A stretch of DNA of 64,000 nucleotides, from assembly GCA_035276475.1 (NCBI GenBank), contig DATELQ010000071.1:1-64000 (forward strand), written 5' to 3'. A program made the position numbers and the translations under genes. This document shows positions 27,569 through 35,722 of this stretch, one piece after another. Source of the stretch: DATDFB01 sp035276475. GTDB taxonomy: Bacteria; Acidobacteriota; Thermoanaerobaculia; Gp7-AA8. Every line of letters starts with the position of its first letter. Position 1 is the stretch's first letter. Below the pieces are notes generated by a model. It was not told the origin of the DNA, did not search any database, and was given only the letters and a program-made list of their open reading frames with translations.

Positions 27569-27976
27569 TCAGCACGGGACGACCTGCCAAATGATCGAGC
27601 ATTCCCACGGTCCGGCGAAGCAGTTGTCACCCTGTGCACATTCGCCGCAGCCGTAAGCTTGGGTACCTTCCGTGCAGAACCACCACGTCTTGTTGTAGCC
27701 GCTCGGACACTTGAACAACGCCTTGTCCCCGGAGTCGGGATGGCAGCACTCCTTGTTCGTGGCGAGCCCGCAGCACTTCTCGTCGCCGACCGGACCGCCG
27801 CCTGTGTATCCGGGACCGCACGGGCCGCCACCGTAACTGCTGATGCCGGAGTCCGCGAAGAACAACAACACGTTCATTCCGAGCCGGGGGATCCAGGCGA
27901 ACGGCGAGCGGCGTGTGTCTCTGCCAGCCACGGGCTCGACGGCGTCTGGATCTTCGCTGTGGTTCCTTCTCATCAT
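27569..27976 (-). CDS. Cys-rich exported protein resembling methylamine dehydrogenase light chain (MauA)
   Basis: A 135-aa protein with exactly 12 cysteines in its last 85 residues, enough for six disulphides as in MauA, the subunit that carries tryptophan tryptophylquinone. The leader VAGRDTRRSPFAWIPRLG resembles the twin-Arg leader of MauA. The core has CPSGYNKTWWFC then YGCGECAQGDNC and GPWECS, comparable to the CPPG...W...C part of MauA. Four Trp residues follow the leader region. It is shorter than MauA and the exact TTQ Trp positions cannot be assigned by eye. The upstream genes are mauE- and mauD-like in the order E-D-A of real mau clusters, which strengthens the call. No heavy chain (mauB) is nearby. 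Confidence 0.6.
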   Translation of the reverse strand: MMRRNHSEDPDAVEPVAGRDTRRSPFAWIPRLGMNVLLFFADSGISSYGGGPCGPGYTGGGPVGDEKCCGLATNKECCHPDSGDKALFKCPSGYNKTWWFCTEGTQAYGCGECAQGDNCFAGPWECSIIWQVVPC

Positions 27977-27986
27977 TGCCTCCTCG

Positions 27987-28535
27987 TTACCCTGCTGCTC
28001 TCAGCCGGAGCGTCTCCGGCAAAATGGACGTCAGATATCGCAACGACGGCACCGTGGTCGCGAAGACGATGGTGCCGCTCTCCACGCGGTAGCCGACAGG
28101 CGTCGTGTGAAGCCCCATGCGTCCGGCGATCTCGCTCCCGACGTCGACGATCAGCCGACCGTGCGTGGAGAGCTCTGTCAAACCGTACCTGTCGAGAAGC
28201 GTGGCCGCCGATGCGGTGCTTCTCGCTTCAAAAACGATCCACAGCGCGGCCGGCAATGGCCTCGGCAGTCCGGCGGCAAGCGTGTGGCACGTCGCGCAGC
28301 GTTCCGAAAGGAAGAGCACTAAGGCGACGCCTGCCGAGTCGAGCGCACGCGGCAGCCCGTACTGGCTGGGATGCGTTCCGGCGACGGGACCGATGTCGAT
28401 GTTCAGCGGCCGATCGAGGATGCCGATCGCCTCGCGAACCTGACGGAGGTCGCGAAACATCTCCACCAGAGCTGCGAAGAGGATGGCCACGAACAGAGCC
28501 AGAACGGCGACGGCGATCAATGCGACGGTAGCCAT
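27987..28535 (-). CDS. mauD: MauD-like membrane-anchored thioredoxin-fold protein
   Basis: A 182-aa protein: one N-terminal membrane anchor (about 3-25), then a thioredoxin-like domain with SERCATCHTLA (CxxC, about residues 80-83), an expected cis-Pro region (GLHTTPVGYRV) and closing strands. MauD is needed to form the disulphides of the MauA subunit in the periplasm, and the following gene encodes a 12-Cys exported protein. The start (AGGAAA upstream) lies within the end of the mauE-like gene, a 19-bp overlap. Confidence 0.7.
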   Translation of the reverse strand: MATVALIAVAVLALFVAILFAALVEMFRDLRQVREAIGILDRPLNIDIGPVAGTHPSQYGLPRALDSAGVALVLFLSERCATCHTLAAGLPRPLPAALWIVFEARSTASAATLLDRYGLTELSTHGRLIVDVGSEIAGRMGLHTTPVGYRVESGTIVFATTVPSLRYLTSILPETLRLRAAG

Positions 28536-29062
28536 TTGTACATTTCCTGAGCAGAAAGCCGGTCGGCCCGCGCCTCCCGCTTCGTCTGTAAGACGGCCAT
28601 CGTCCGCACGGCAACAATTCCTAAGGCCACGGCGGCAAAGAGCGCGGCCCCCGCGGGCAGATCGGGCCGGCGCGCGCCGTCGTGCACAACCGCCGCGCCG
28701 GCCAGCCAGGGTACGAGCGCGATGATCTGCGGTATACCGAGACGGCCGCTGCCGGCGCCGAAACAACTGCAGGGGACACGCTCGTCAAGGCGCAGCGCCC
28801 TCAGCCCCGCCAGCGCGAAGAGCATCGCCAACAGCATGACGCCCAGTTGCGTCAGCGGCGAGTCCGGCCGGAAGAGCAGGGCCACGGCGACGCCTGCCTC
28901 CGCGGCGATCGTGAAGATTGCGGCCGGAAACGAGATTCGATCCGGTACGCCGAGCGCACGGATCGTCTCCGCCAGTGCGGCCGGCTTGCGCAGTTTTTCC
29001 TGAACTGCCCAAAGCAGCACCGCGGCCATCGCAGATATGGCTGCCATTGCCAGCAAGGTCAC
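28517..29062 (-). CDS. mauE: MauE/DoxX-family membrane protein
   Basis: A 181-aa protein with four membrane segments and the MauE-type motif CSCFG (about residue 97-101) on a loop, a likely redox-active pair. MauE works with MauD in maturing Cys-rich periplasmic proteins. It is second in the operon, 17 bp after the small protein's stop, and overlaps the mauD-like gene. Confidence 0.75.
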   Translation of the reverse strand: MTLLAMAAISAMAAVLLWAVQEKLRKPAALAETIRALGVPDRISFPAAIFTIAAEAGVAVALLFRPDSPLTQLGVMLLAMLFALAGLRALRLDERVPCSCFGAGSGRLGIPQIIALVPWLAGAAVVHDGARRPDLPAGAALFAAVALGIVAVRTMAVLQTKREARADRLSAQEMYKWLPSH

Positions 29063-29079
29063 GGCGTCTCCCGCGGCGA

Positions 29080-29424
29080 TTACGGCTCGCGAATGGAAAC
29101 GACCCGCTCGGGCTCACCGGCCTCATTGGGCACGGTGAAGACGGTACGGCGTCCGTCCTGTGCCCGCGCGCGCAACGTGGCGCGCTGCGTGACGGCCTCG
29201 CGATCGGCGACGCTCATCCGTCCAGCCCGCTCCTGCGCGCGATCGTCCCGTGAAGCCCGAATGAGCGGCCGCACCGTCGGACCGTTCTCACCCTGCGTCA
29301 ACATGACCTGATCCCCCGGCTGAAGCTCGAAACCCTGCGGGAATCCGACCATAGGTACTGAGACACTCACTCGGTCGCCGTCGTGCCCCGTGATCGTTAC
29401 GACCTGCCCTGACTCTCCAGCCAT
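29080..29424 (-). CDS. Small hypothetical protein, first gene of the mau-like operon
   Basis: A 114-aa protein, not recognised. The N-terminal 60 residues are beta-rich (GQVVTITGHDGDRVSVSVPM, FELQPGDQVMLTQG). The rest is Arg/Ala-rich and helical, then ends TVFTVPNEAGEPERVVSIREP. There is no signal peptide or cysteine. The ATG at 29424 is chosen over 29466 because GTGGAGG lies seven bases before it. It takes the place that the heavy-chain gene mauB has in known mau clusters but is not related to it by eye. Confidence 0.65.
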   Translation of the reverse strand: MAGESGQVVTITGHDGDRVSVSVPMVGFPQGFELQPGDQVMLTQGENGPTVRPLIRASRDDRAQERAGRMSVADREAVTQRATLRARAQDGRRTVFTVPNEAGEPERVVSIREP

Positions 29425-29492
29425 AAACGGACCTCCACGGAAAAGTCGTGAGAAGTATTTCAACACCTACTTCATTGCTGAATGCAGCTTCT

Positions 29493-29521
29493 GTATTAGG
29501 TCCGTTAATTCATTTTGTCAA
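29493..29521 (-). promoter_or_regulatory. Consensus-like sigma-70 promoter of the mau-like operon
   Basis: On the minus strand TTGACA (29521-29516), a 17-bp spacer, then TAATAC (29498-29493). Transcription would start near 29486, giving a leader of about 60 nt with a GGAGG before the ATG at 29424. It lies inside the islet in an AT-rich stretch, and is the clearest sigma-70 promoter in the window. Confidence 0.75.
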
Positions 29522-29536
29522 GAGAACGAAAAGGGT

Positions 29537-29558
29537 GATTCTGGGGCGGGATTGAACG
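29537..29558. repeat. Right copy of the 22-bp direct repeat
   Basis: Identical to 25909-25930, including the duplicated cheB stop TGA. It is followed about 30 bp later by the TonB receptor start. Confidence 0.85.
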
Positions 29559-29588
29559 GCGTATACTTCTGGAAAAAAGGAGATTGCG

Positions 29589-32219
29589 ATGCGAAGGCCC
29601 CTCGCGTTCCTGTTTCTCCTCCTGAGCACGCCGCTGATCGCGCAGACCACGACGATCCGCGGCCGCGTCACGCTGCCTGACGGCTCCGCGCTGCCGGGCG
29701 TGACGGTTTCCGCCGAGGGCACCTCGGCGACGTCGATCACGGACGCCGACGGGCGATACGCGCTCGCCGTCCCCGCGAGCGGCGCGGTGAAAGTCCACGC
29801 CGCGCTGCAAGGCTTTCAGACCAGGAGCGCCACGGTCGATGCGCGCGGCGCCGACGCCACGCAGGACTTCGTGCTGCACGTCTCGTTCGGGCAGGAGATC
29901 ACCGTCGGCTCGCGCGCCGTCAACGCCGAGGCGGAGAAGGCCGTGCCCGTCGACATCATCCCGCGCGAGCAGATCGAGACCGCGCCGTCGTCCGAGACCG
30001 CGCAGATCATCGAAAAGGTCGCGCCGTCGCTCAACTTCCCGCGGCCCTCGGTCGCGGACGGCACCGACTCCGTTCGCCCGGCCACGCTCCGCGGCCTCGG
30101 TCCCGATCAGGTGCTGGTCATGCTCAACGGCAAGCGGGTGCACGCCAGCGCGCTCGTCAACGTCAACAACACCGTCGGCCGCGGCTCGGCCGGCGCGGAC
30201 CTCAATACCATTCCGGCCGCGGCGATCGACAGCGTCGAGATCCTCCGCGACGGCGCCGCCGCGCAGTACGGCTCCGACGCCATCGCCGGGGTGCTCAATC
30301 TCGTCCTCAAGTCCGATGCGCAGCCGCTGAAGATCGAGACGAAGGGCGGCGCGACCACGCACGCCGACGGCCAGATGATCGACACGAATCTCAGCGGCGG
30401 CTGGAAGGTCGGCCGCGGCGCGCTCTTCGGCGTCTTCGAGTACCGCAGCCGCGCGGAGACGAACCGCGCGCTCATCGATCCGCGCGATCAGGTGAAGGGG
30501 GGCGACGCCGGCAACAACGCCGTCCCGCAGCCGAACACGCACTGGGGCGACGCGTCCGAGCGCGACACCATGGCCCTCGCCAATCTCAACCTTCCGCTCA
30601 CCGGCGACGGGCGGCAGGTCTTCTACGCCTTCACCACATGGGACCTCCGCCACGGCTCGCACGGCGGCAATTACCGCCGCGCTATGGACCTCACCAACTG
30701 GCCGCAGATTTATCCGCTGGGGTTTCTTCCTCTGATCGAGCCGCGCATCGTTGACAACGCCGTACATACCGGCGTGCGCGGCGAGCTGGCGACGTGGTTC
30801 TACGACGTCAGCGCCGGCTGGGGCCGCAACAAGTTCGATTTTTACGTCACCAATTCGCTCAACGTCTCGCTCGGTCCGAGCATCCCGCCGAACCAGACGT
30901 CGTTCTACGCCGGCTCGCTCGGCGACCGGCAGACCTCCGTCAATGTCGACCTCTCCAAACCATTCAACCTTGGCATGGCCGGTCCGGTGAACGTCGCCGC
31001 CGGCGTCGAGTACCGGCGCGAGGGCTACTCCATCACCGCGGGCGAACCGGCGTCGTACGTCAACGGCGGCTCGCCGAATCAGGGCGGCGGCCCCGGCGCG
31101 GCCGGCTCGCAGGTCTTTCCCGGATTCCGTCCCGACAACGCCGTCAACGTCACGCGCGACAACAAGTCCTTCTACATCGATACGGAGGGCGACGTCCTGC
31201 CGCAGCTGCGCCTCGGCATCGCCGGCCGATACGAGAACTACAGCGACTTCGGCGACACCACGAACGGCAAGCTGACGCTGCGCTACACGCCGGTCAAGCC
31301 GTTCATCGTCCGGGCCGCGGCCAGCACCGGCTTCCGCGCGCCGTCGCTCGGGCAGTCGTATTTCTCCGCCGTGAGCACGAACTTCCTGCGCGACGCGGCC
31401 GGCAACGTGGTGCCGTTCCAGGTCTGGACCGCGCCGGTGAATAGCCCGATCGCGCGGGCGCTCGGCTCCGAGCCGCTGCGTCCGGAGAAATCGCGCAACT
31501 ACAGCGCCGGCGTCGTCTGGCAGCCGGCCGCGAACCTGGAGATGACGGCGGACGTCTTCCGCATCGACATCAAGGAGCGCATCGTCCTCTCGGGCAATTT
31601 CACGGGAGCGCAGGTGGCGCCGCTCCTCGCTCCGTTCGGCGCCAACAGCGCCCGCTTCTTCACCAATGCCATCGACACGCACACGAAGGGCGTCGACCTG
31701 GTGGTGAATCATCAGCGGCCGTTCCTGGCCGGACGCATCGATCTGTCGGGCGCGTACAGCAACAACCGGACGAAGATCACCAGGCTCGCGCCGACTCCGG
31801 AGCAGCTCAAGGGTCTCGGCGAAACGCTCTTCGATCACCTGCAGACGCGGACCGTGACCTGCGGCCAGCCGCGCGACAACGCCCGCCTCATGCAGAGCTA
31901 CAACCAGAACGCATGGAACGTGACGGCGCGGCAGAGCCGCTACGGCGAGTACTGCAGCATCAACAACGCCGTGAAGGACGACCAGACCTACCCCCCCGCA
32001 TGGGTGTCCGACCTGGAGGTGTCGTACAAGTGGAACCGCTACACGTTCGCCGTCGGCGCGGAGAACCTGTTCGATGCCTTCCCCGGACAAAACCTCGGCG
32101 CCGGCACGCCCAACGCCTCCGAGCAGGTCGGCAGCGCAGGCGTATTCGTCTATCCGCGCAACGCGCCGTTCGGCTTCAATGGGAGGTTCGTGTATACGAG
32201 GTTGGCGTACGTGTTTTAG
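29589..32219 (+). CDS. TonB-dependent receptor with carboxypeptidase-regulatory-like N-domain
   Basis: An 876-aa outer-membrane protein: signal peptide about 1-19, CarboxypepD-regulatory-like beta-sandwich about 22-105 (TIRGRVTLPDGSALPGVTVSAEG), plug domain about 115-240 (LRGLGPDQVLVMLNGKRVH, IDSVEILRDGAAAQYGSDAIAGV), then a 22-strand barrel ending in TRLAYVF with C-terminal Phe. AAAAGGAG precedes the ATG. It takes up a bulky substrate (siderophore, sugar or peptide), which cannot be told from sequence. Its TAG stop shares bases with the stop of the convergent M64 gene. Confidence 0.93.
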   Translation: MRRPLAFLFLLLSTPLIAQTTTIRGRVTLPDGSALPGVTVSAEGTSATSITDADGRYALAVPASGAVKVHAALQGFQTRSATVDARGADATQDFVLHVSFGQEITVGSRAVNAEAEKAVPVDIIPREQIETAPSSETAQIIEKVAPSLNFPRPSVADGTDSVRPATLRGLGPDQVLVMLNGKRVHASALVNVNNTVGRGSAGADLNTIPAAAIDSVEILRDGAAAQYGSDAIAGVLNLVLKSDAQPLKIETKGGATTHADGQMIDTNLSGGWKVGRGALFGVFEYRSRAETNRALIDPRDQVKGGDAGNNAVPQPNTHWGDASERDTMALANLNLPLTGDGRQVFYAFTTWDLRHGSHGGNYRRAMDLTNWPQIYPLGFLPLIEPRIVDNAVHTGVRGELATWFYDVSAGWGRNKFDFYVTNSLNVSLGPSIPPNQTSFYAGSLGDRQTSVNVDLSKPFNLGMAGPVNVAAGVEYRREGYSITAGEPASYVNGGSPNQGGGPGAAGSQVFPGFRPDNAVNVTRDNKSFYIDTEGDVLPQLRLGIAGRYENYSDFGDTTNGKLTLRYTPVKPFIVRAAASTGFRAPSLGQSYFSAVSTNFLRDAAGNVVPFQVWTAPVNSPIARALGSEPLRPEKSRNYSAGVVWQPAANLEMTADVFRIDIKERIVLSGNFTGAQVAPLLAPFGANSARFFTNAIDTHTKGVDLVVNHQRPFLAGRIDLSGAYSNNRTKITRLAPTPEQLKGLGETLFDHLQTRTVTCGQPRDNARLMQSYNQNAWNVTARQSRYGEYCSINNAVKDDQTYPPAWVSDLEVSYKWNRYTFAVGAENLFDAFPGQNLGAGTPNASEQVGSAGVFVYPRNAPFGFNGRFVYTRLAYVF

Positions 32220-33622
32220 CGTGAATACTCGTCGATGATCCGTTCAATGGCTTTCCGGCACACGCGGCAGAATCCGACCTCGTCGCGCGTGAACATGATG
32301 CAGTCCACCTCGGGGCGGTAGAGCCCGCGGGGCTCGTACGCCGCCCCCTCGAACGCGCCGACCTTGCCGGCGTACTTTTGTGAGCCGAGGAACTTCGTCT
32401 CCCACTCGCGCTCGGCGGTGAAGAGCGCGTCCATCTGCGACTCCGGCGCGTTCGTCTCGCGCAGGCGGCGGCGCTCCTTCTGCACCTCGCGGCTGTGCTT
32501 TTCGAACTCCTCTTTGTCCCACGGCGTCGGCAGCGGCGTGTCCTTGTCCGTCGTCCACTTCGGATGCGCGCCGTCGGCCGTCACGTTCGGCTCCCACGGC
32601 TCCGGGTGCTCCGTCCCGCCGGTCGTCTCGTACGACACCGGCGACGTGTAGTACTCGTCCGCGAGCGCGGCGAAGTGGTGCCCGAACTCGTGCACGAACA
32701 CGTACTCCGCGAACGCCGAGTCGACGCACGCCGTGGCCTGATCGTTGAAGATCCCGCCGCCGCCGTACTGCTTCTCGTTCACCAGGATCTCCAGAAAGTC
32801 GTACGGCGCCGACGAGGCCACGTCGCGCATCCGCTCGTCGTCGAGCGTCAGCACGTAGCGCTCGGAATCGAAGATGTTGTACTGCACGCCGGTGAGCGTG
32901 CGGCGGTTGTCCTGCGTGCGCGGGCGGTGCACGCCGCTCGTCGCCTCGACGAGGTCGAGCGCGCGCACGTTGAAGTCCTTCTTGCGGCTCTTGAACGGCT
33001 CGGTGGCGAAGAGCTTCCCGACCATGCGCTCCACGTCCTTGTGGAACTTCGGCAGCTCCGCCTCCGTGTATCCCTCGCCGATGACGAGGATGTCGACCTT
33101 GTCGGCGGGCGCGCCGTTGTCGAGGAAGCTCCAGACTTTGCCCGCCGCCTTGCGATCCGACGGATTGACGAAGCGCGACGACGGATCGATGAGCGTCGAC
33201 CAGATCTGCTGGAACGCGCCGCTCTTGTCGCGGCGCTTGATCACGAGCTGCACCGGCTTCTTCGGCCACGGGAAGCGCACCGACTCGCTGAGCGTGCCGG
33301 CGTGCTCCTTCGCCTCGTCCGTCGTCACCCACTCGCCGAACACCGAGGCGAAGCCGCGCGAGTAAATCGCCTGGTTCGTGCCGCGGTCGACCACTTCGAA
33401 GAAGTAATTGCCGAGGTTCAGCGTGTCGATGAGATGCGTGCGGCTGCCCGGCCACGGGCCGTCGGAGACGATCGAATTGAGCGCAATCACCTCGTCGCCG
33501 TGGTTGCCGGTGTGGAAGTAGTTCACGCGCATCGTCTTGTCGAGGAAGAGCTCGTCGAAGGACGCGGCGGAGGCGGCGGTCGCAAAAAGGAAAACGATGA
33601 GAGCGAAGAGCGGCTTGCGCAT
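32216..33622 (-). CDS. Secreted M64-family (IgA-peptidase-like) metallopeptidase
   Basis: A 468-aa protein with a signal peptide (about 1-19), a beta-sandwich N-domain and the peptidase domain with HEFGHHFAALADEYY. The two His of HExxH-type and the downstream Glu/Asp fit the M64 zinc site. It ends with a CRVCRKAIERI segment holding three Cys, counting the Cys of VDCIMF. The ATG at 33622 starts the signal peptide. It is divergent from the VWFA protein with 24 bp between the starts. Its stop (32216-32218) interleaves with the TonB receptor's stop (32217-32219). Confidence 0.9.
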   Translation of the reverse strand: MRKPLFALIVFLFATAASAASFDELFLDKTMRVNYFHTGNHGDEVIALNSIVSDGPWPGSRTHLIDTLNLGNYFFEVVDRGTNQAIYSRGFASVFGEWVTTDEAKEHAGTLSESVRFPWPKKPVQLVIKRRDKSGAFQQIWSTLIDPSSRFVNPSDRKAAGKVWSFLDNGAPADKVDILVIGEGYTEAELPKFHKDVERMVGKLFATEPFKSRKKDFNVRALDLVEATSGVHRPRTQDNRRTLTGVQYNIFDSERYVLTLDDERMRDVASSAPYDFLEILVNEKQYGGGGIFNDQATACVDSAFAEYVFVHEFGHHFAALADEYYTSPVSYETTGGTEHPEPWEPNVTADGAHPKWTTDKDTPLPTPWDKEEFEKHSREVQKERRRLRETNAPESQMDALFTAEREWETKFLGSQKYAGKVGAFEGAAYEPRGLYRPEVDCIMFTRDEVGFCRVCRKAIERIIDEYSR

Positions 33623-33646
33623 GACCGCGAAGTTTAAACTGCGCCC

Positions 33647-34651
33647 ATGCTCGCCGCCCTGCTGTTCGCCCTGCAGCAACCGCAGATGCAGGAACAAATC
33701 ACCGTCGAGCGCGTGATCGTCGACGCGCGCGTCACCGACGCCGAGGGGAATCCGATCACCGGCTTGAAGCCGTCGGACTTCAAGGTGAAGATCGATGGGA
33801 AGACGGCCAAGGTCGAAGCGGCCGACTGGATCGCCGACACCGCCGCGCAGCGCGAGATCGACGAGACGATGGCCGAGGCGCCCGCGCCGGCGACTGCTCC
33901 CGAGCCGCAGCGCGGCCGCCTCCTCGTCTTCCTCTACCAGACCGACTTCGCCCGCAACTCCGTGCGCGTGCGCGGGCAGATGAAGCTCCTGTCGATGAAC
34001 GAGGAGTGGCTCGACTGGCTCGAGCCCGAAGACCGCGTGGCGGTGCTGTCGTTCGACTCGCACCTGAAGTTCCGCCTCGACTTCACGAACCGCAAGTCCG
34101 ACATCGCCAACGCCATGGAGGAGGCGCTCTACATCAGCGATCCGCCGTGGCCGCAGAAGGTGCCGCTGCCGTCGCTCGGCTCGCGCTTGAAACCCGAGGT
34201 GCTCAAGGACATCGCCTCGCCGGAGCGCGCGCTCATCGAGATCGGCAATGCACTCCTCAACATCCCTGGCCCCAAGTCGCTGATCCTCTTCGGCTGGGGC
34301 CTCGGGCGTTTCAGCCGCGAAGGCGTGCACATGGCGCCGAACTATTGGATCGCGCGCCAGGCGCTGGAGATGGCGCGCGTGAGCGTCTTCTCGATCGACT
34401 TCACCGAGGCGGACTTTCACTCGCTCGCGGCCGGACTGGAGAAGGTCGCCGGCGACACCGGCGGCTTCTACGCCAGCACGCACAACTTCCCGCACCTCGC
34501 GCTCAAGCGCTTGAAGCGGACGCTCGCCGGGCACTACGAGCTCGAAGTGCGCAAGCCGGAGACGAAGACGCGCGGCACGCATGTGATCGAAGTCGACGTG
34601 GCGAAGCGCGGCGCGTACGTGCTCGCGCGGTCGACGTACGTCGACAAGTGA
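33647..34651 (+). CDS. VWFA-related protein of the Acidobacterial type
   Basis: A 334-aa protein. It opens with a short hydrophobic stretch and then the typical beta-strand pattern ERVIVDARVTDAEGNPITGLKPSDFKVKIDGK, followed by a von Willebrand A-like fold (LLVFLYQTDFARNS, DRVAVLSFDSHLKFRLDFT, PKSLILFGWGLG) and a C-terminal beta domain (GHYELEVRKPE...GTHVIEVD). The metal-site DxSxS is not obvious (TDFARNS). Its function is unknown; such proteins are common in Acidobacteriota. Confidence 0.85.
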   Translation: MLAALLFALQQPQMQEQITVERVIVDARVTDAEGNPITGLKPSDFKVKIDGKTAKVEAADWIADTAAQREIDETMAEAPAPATAPEPQRGRLLVFLYQTDFARNSVRVRGQMKLLSMNEEWLDWLEPEDRVAVLSFDSHLKFRLDFTNRKSDIANAMEEALYISDPPWPQKVPLPSLGSRLKPEVLKDIASPERALIEIGNALLNIPGPKSLILFGWGLGRFSREGVHMAPNYWIARQALEMARVSVFSIDFTEADFHSLAAGLEKVAGDTGGFYASTHNFPHLALKRLKRTLAGHYELEVRKPETKTRGTHVIEVDVAKRGAYVLARSTYVDK

Positions 34652-34674
34652 TGCGCGCGCTTCTTGCACTTGAA

Positions 34675-34751
34675 GGGGGTCAGGTATTGACTGCGCTGCC
34701 AAAGCGCTGCGACTCGGAATGCTCTCGCCGCGCAGTCAAGACCTGACCCCC
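34675..34751. repeat. REP-like palindrome (GGGGGTCAGGT...ACCTGACCCCC)
   Basis: A 77-bp inverted repeat: left arm GGGGGTCAGGTATTGACTGC, right arm its near-complement GCAGTCAAGACCTGACCCCC, with one or two mismatches, around a GC-rich centre. It lies just after the VWFA gene. The GGTCAGG...CCTGACC ends are those of dispersed REP-type palindromes. No other copy was seen in this window. Confidence 0.7.
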
Positions 34752-34771
34752 GAGCGAGAAGGAGAAAACGC

Positions 34772-35044
34772 ATGGCATCGAAGTATGGGAAGAAAGCACA
34801 GGACAAGGTCGAGAAGGCGATGCACGAGCGCAAGCACGGCACGCTGAAGAGCGGCAAGTCGGGCAAGAAGGTGACGAGCCGCAAGCAGGCCATCGCCATT
34901 GGATTGTCCGAGGCGCGGGCGGAGGGCGGCAAGGTGCCGTCGAAGAAGTCGTCGAAGTCGCGGAAGTCGAGCAAGTCATCGAAATCGCGGAAGTCCTCGA
35001 AGTCGTCGAAATCGAGCAAGTCGTCGAAGTCGAAGAAGAAGTGA
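34772..35044 (+). CDS. Small basic Ser/Lys-rich protein (DUF6496-like)
   Basis: A 90-aa protein. Residues 1-55 resemble the DUF6496 family (YGKKAQDKVEKAMHERKHGTL, GKKVTSRKQAIAIGLSEAR). Residues 56-90 are a Lys/Ser/Arg low-complexity tail of repeated KSSKS, like a histone H1 tail. It probably binds nucleic acid, which is inference. GAAGGAG precedes the ATG. Confidence 0.8.
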   Translation: MASKYGKKAQDKVEKAMHERKHGTLKSGKSGKKVTSRKQAIAIGLSEARAEGGKVPSKKSSKSRKSSKSSKSRKSSKSSKSSKSSKSKKK

Positions 35045-35080
35045 CCTTCGTCGTGACGGCGCTGCTGTAGCATTGCCGCG

Positions 35081-35722
35081 ATGTCGCGGACGAACGCCGC
35101 ACTCCTCGTCCTCTTCTTCGCGGTGCTCGTCTGGTCGGCGGTGCGGCCGCACGACTACTTCACCTGGTGGATGGAAGTCTTCCCCGCGCTCGTCGGCATC
35201 GCCTTGATCGCCGCGACGCACCGCCGCTTCCCGCTCACGCCGCTGCTCCTGACGCTGCTCACGCTGCACGCCATCATCCTCATGGTCGGCGGGCACTACA
35301 CGTACGCCGAGGTGCCGCTCGGATTCTGGATGAAGCGCGCCTTCCACCTCGGGCGCAACGACTACGACCGCATCGGCCACTTCGCCCAGGGCTTCGTCCC
35401 CGCCATCATCGCGCGCGAGCTCTTCCTCCGCCGCAACGTCGTGCGCAGCCGCGGCTGGCTCTACACCATTATCGTCCTCGTCTGCCTCGGCATCAGCGCC
35501 GCCTACGAATTGCTCGAGTGGCAGACCGCAATCGCTACCGGCGCGCGCTCCGACGCCTTCCTCGGCACGCAGGGCGATCCGTGGGACACGCAGGAGGACA
35601 TGGCTACGGCGCTGATGGGGGCGCTGGCGGCGCCGCTGCTCCTCGGCCGCTGGCACGACCGGCAGCTCGCACGCCTCGAAAGTCAGTCAGCGCCCACAGC
35701 GCAATCAGCAGCACTCCCATGA
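35081..35722 (+). CDS. DUF2238 (YjdF-like) inner-membrane protein
   Basis: A 213-aa polytopic protein with five to six membrane segments and the family motifs VGGHYTYAEVPLG, RNDYDRIGHFAQGF and AAYELLEWQTA. The function is unknown in the family. Its last 119 bp overlap the convergent gene at 35604. Confidence 0.88.
   Translation: MSRTNAALLVLFFAVLVWSAVRPHDYFTWWMEVFPALVGIALIAATHRRFPLTPLLLTLLTLHAIILMVGGHYTYAEVPLGFWMKRAFHLGRNDYDRIGHFAQGFVPAIIARELFLRRNVVRSRGWLYTIIVLVCLGISAAYELLEWQTAIATGARSDAFLGTQGDPWDTQEDMATALMGALAAPLLLGRWHDRQLARLESQSAPTAQSAALP

Larger units (their letters stand above)
25931..29558. mobile_element. 3.6-kb islet with a mauEDA-like operon, flanked by 22-bp repeats
   Basis: Everything between the two 22-bp repeats is transcribed against the surrounding genes and forms one operon with its own promoter. 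Removing it would put the TonB receptor gene (29589) directly after cheB. The arrangement resembles integration at the 3' end of a gene with duplication of that end. No integrase or transposase gene is inside, so the mechanism is inferred. Confidence 0.6.

Noticed and set aside
25931..29536. Insertion sequence or transposon
   Set aside because: No transposase and no terminal inverted repeats; a 22-bp direct repeat is longer than usual target duplications. Site-specific integration or homologous exchange fits better.
29505..32090. Open frame of about 860 codons opposite the TonB receptor gene
   Set aside because: Low-complexity Arg/Asp/Val composition and no motif; it is the antisense image of a high-GC gene.
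34772..35044. Spurious low-complexity frame
   Set aside because: Rejected as spurious at first because of the Ser/Lys run, then kept, because the first 55 residues match a known small-protein family pattern and a good ribosome site precedes the ATG.
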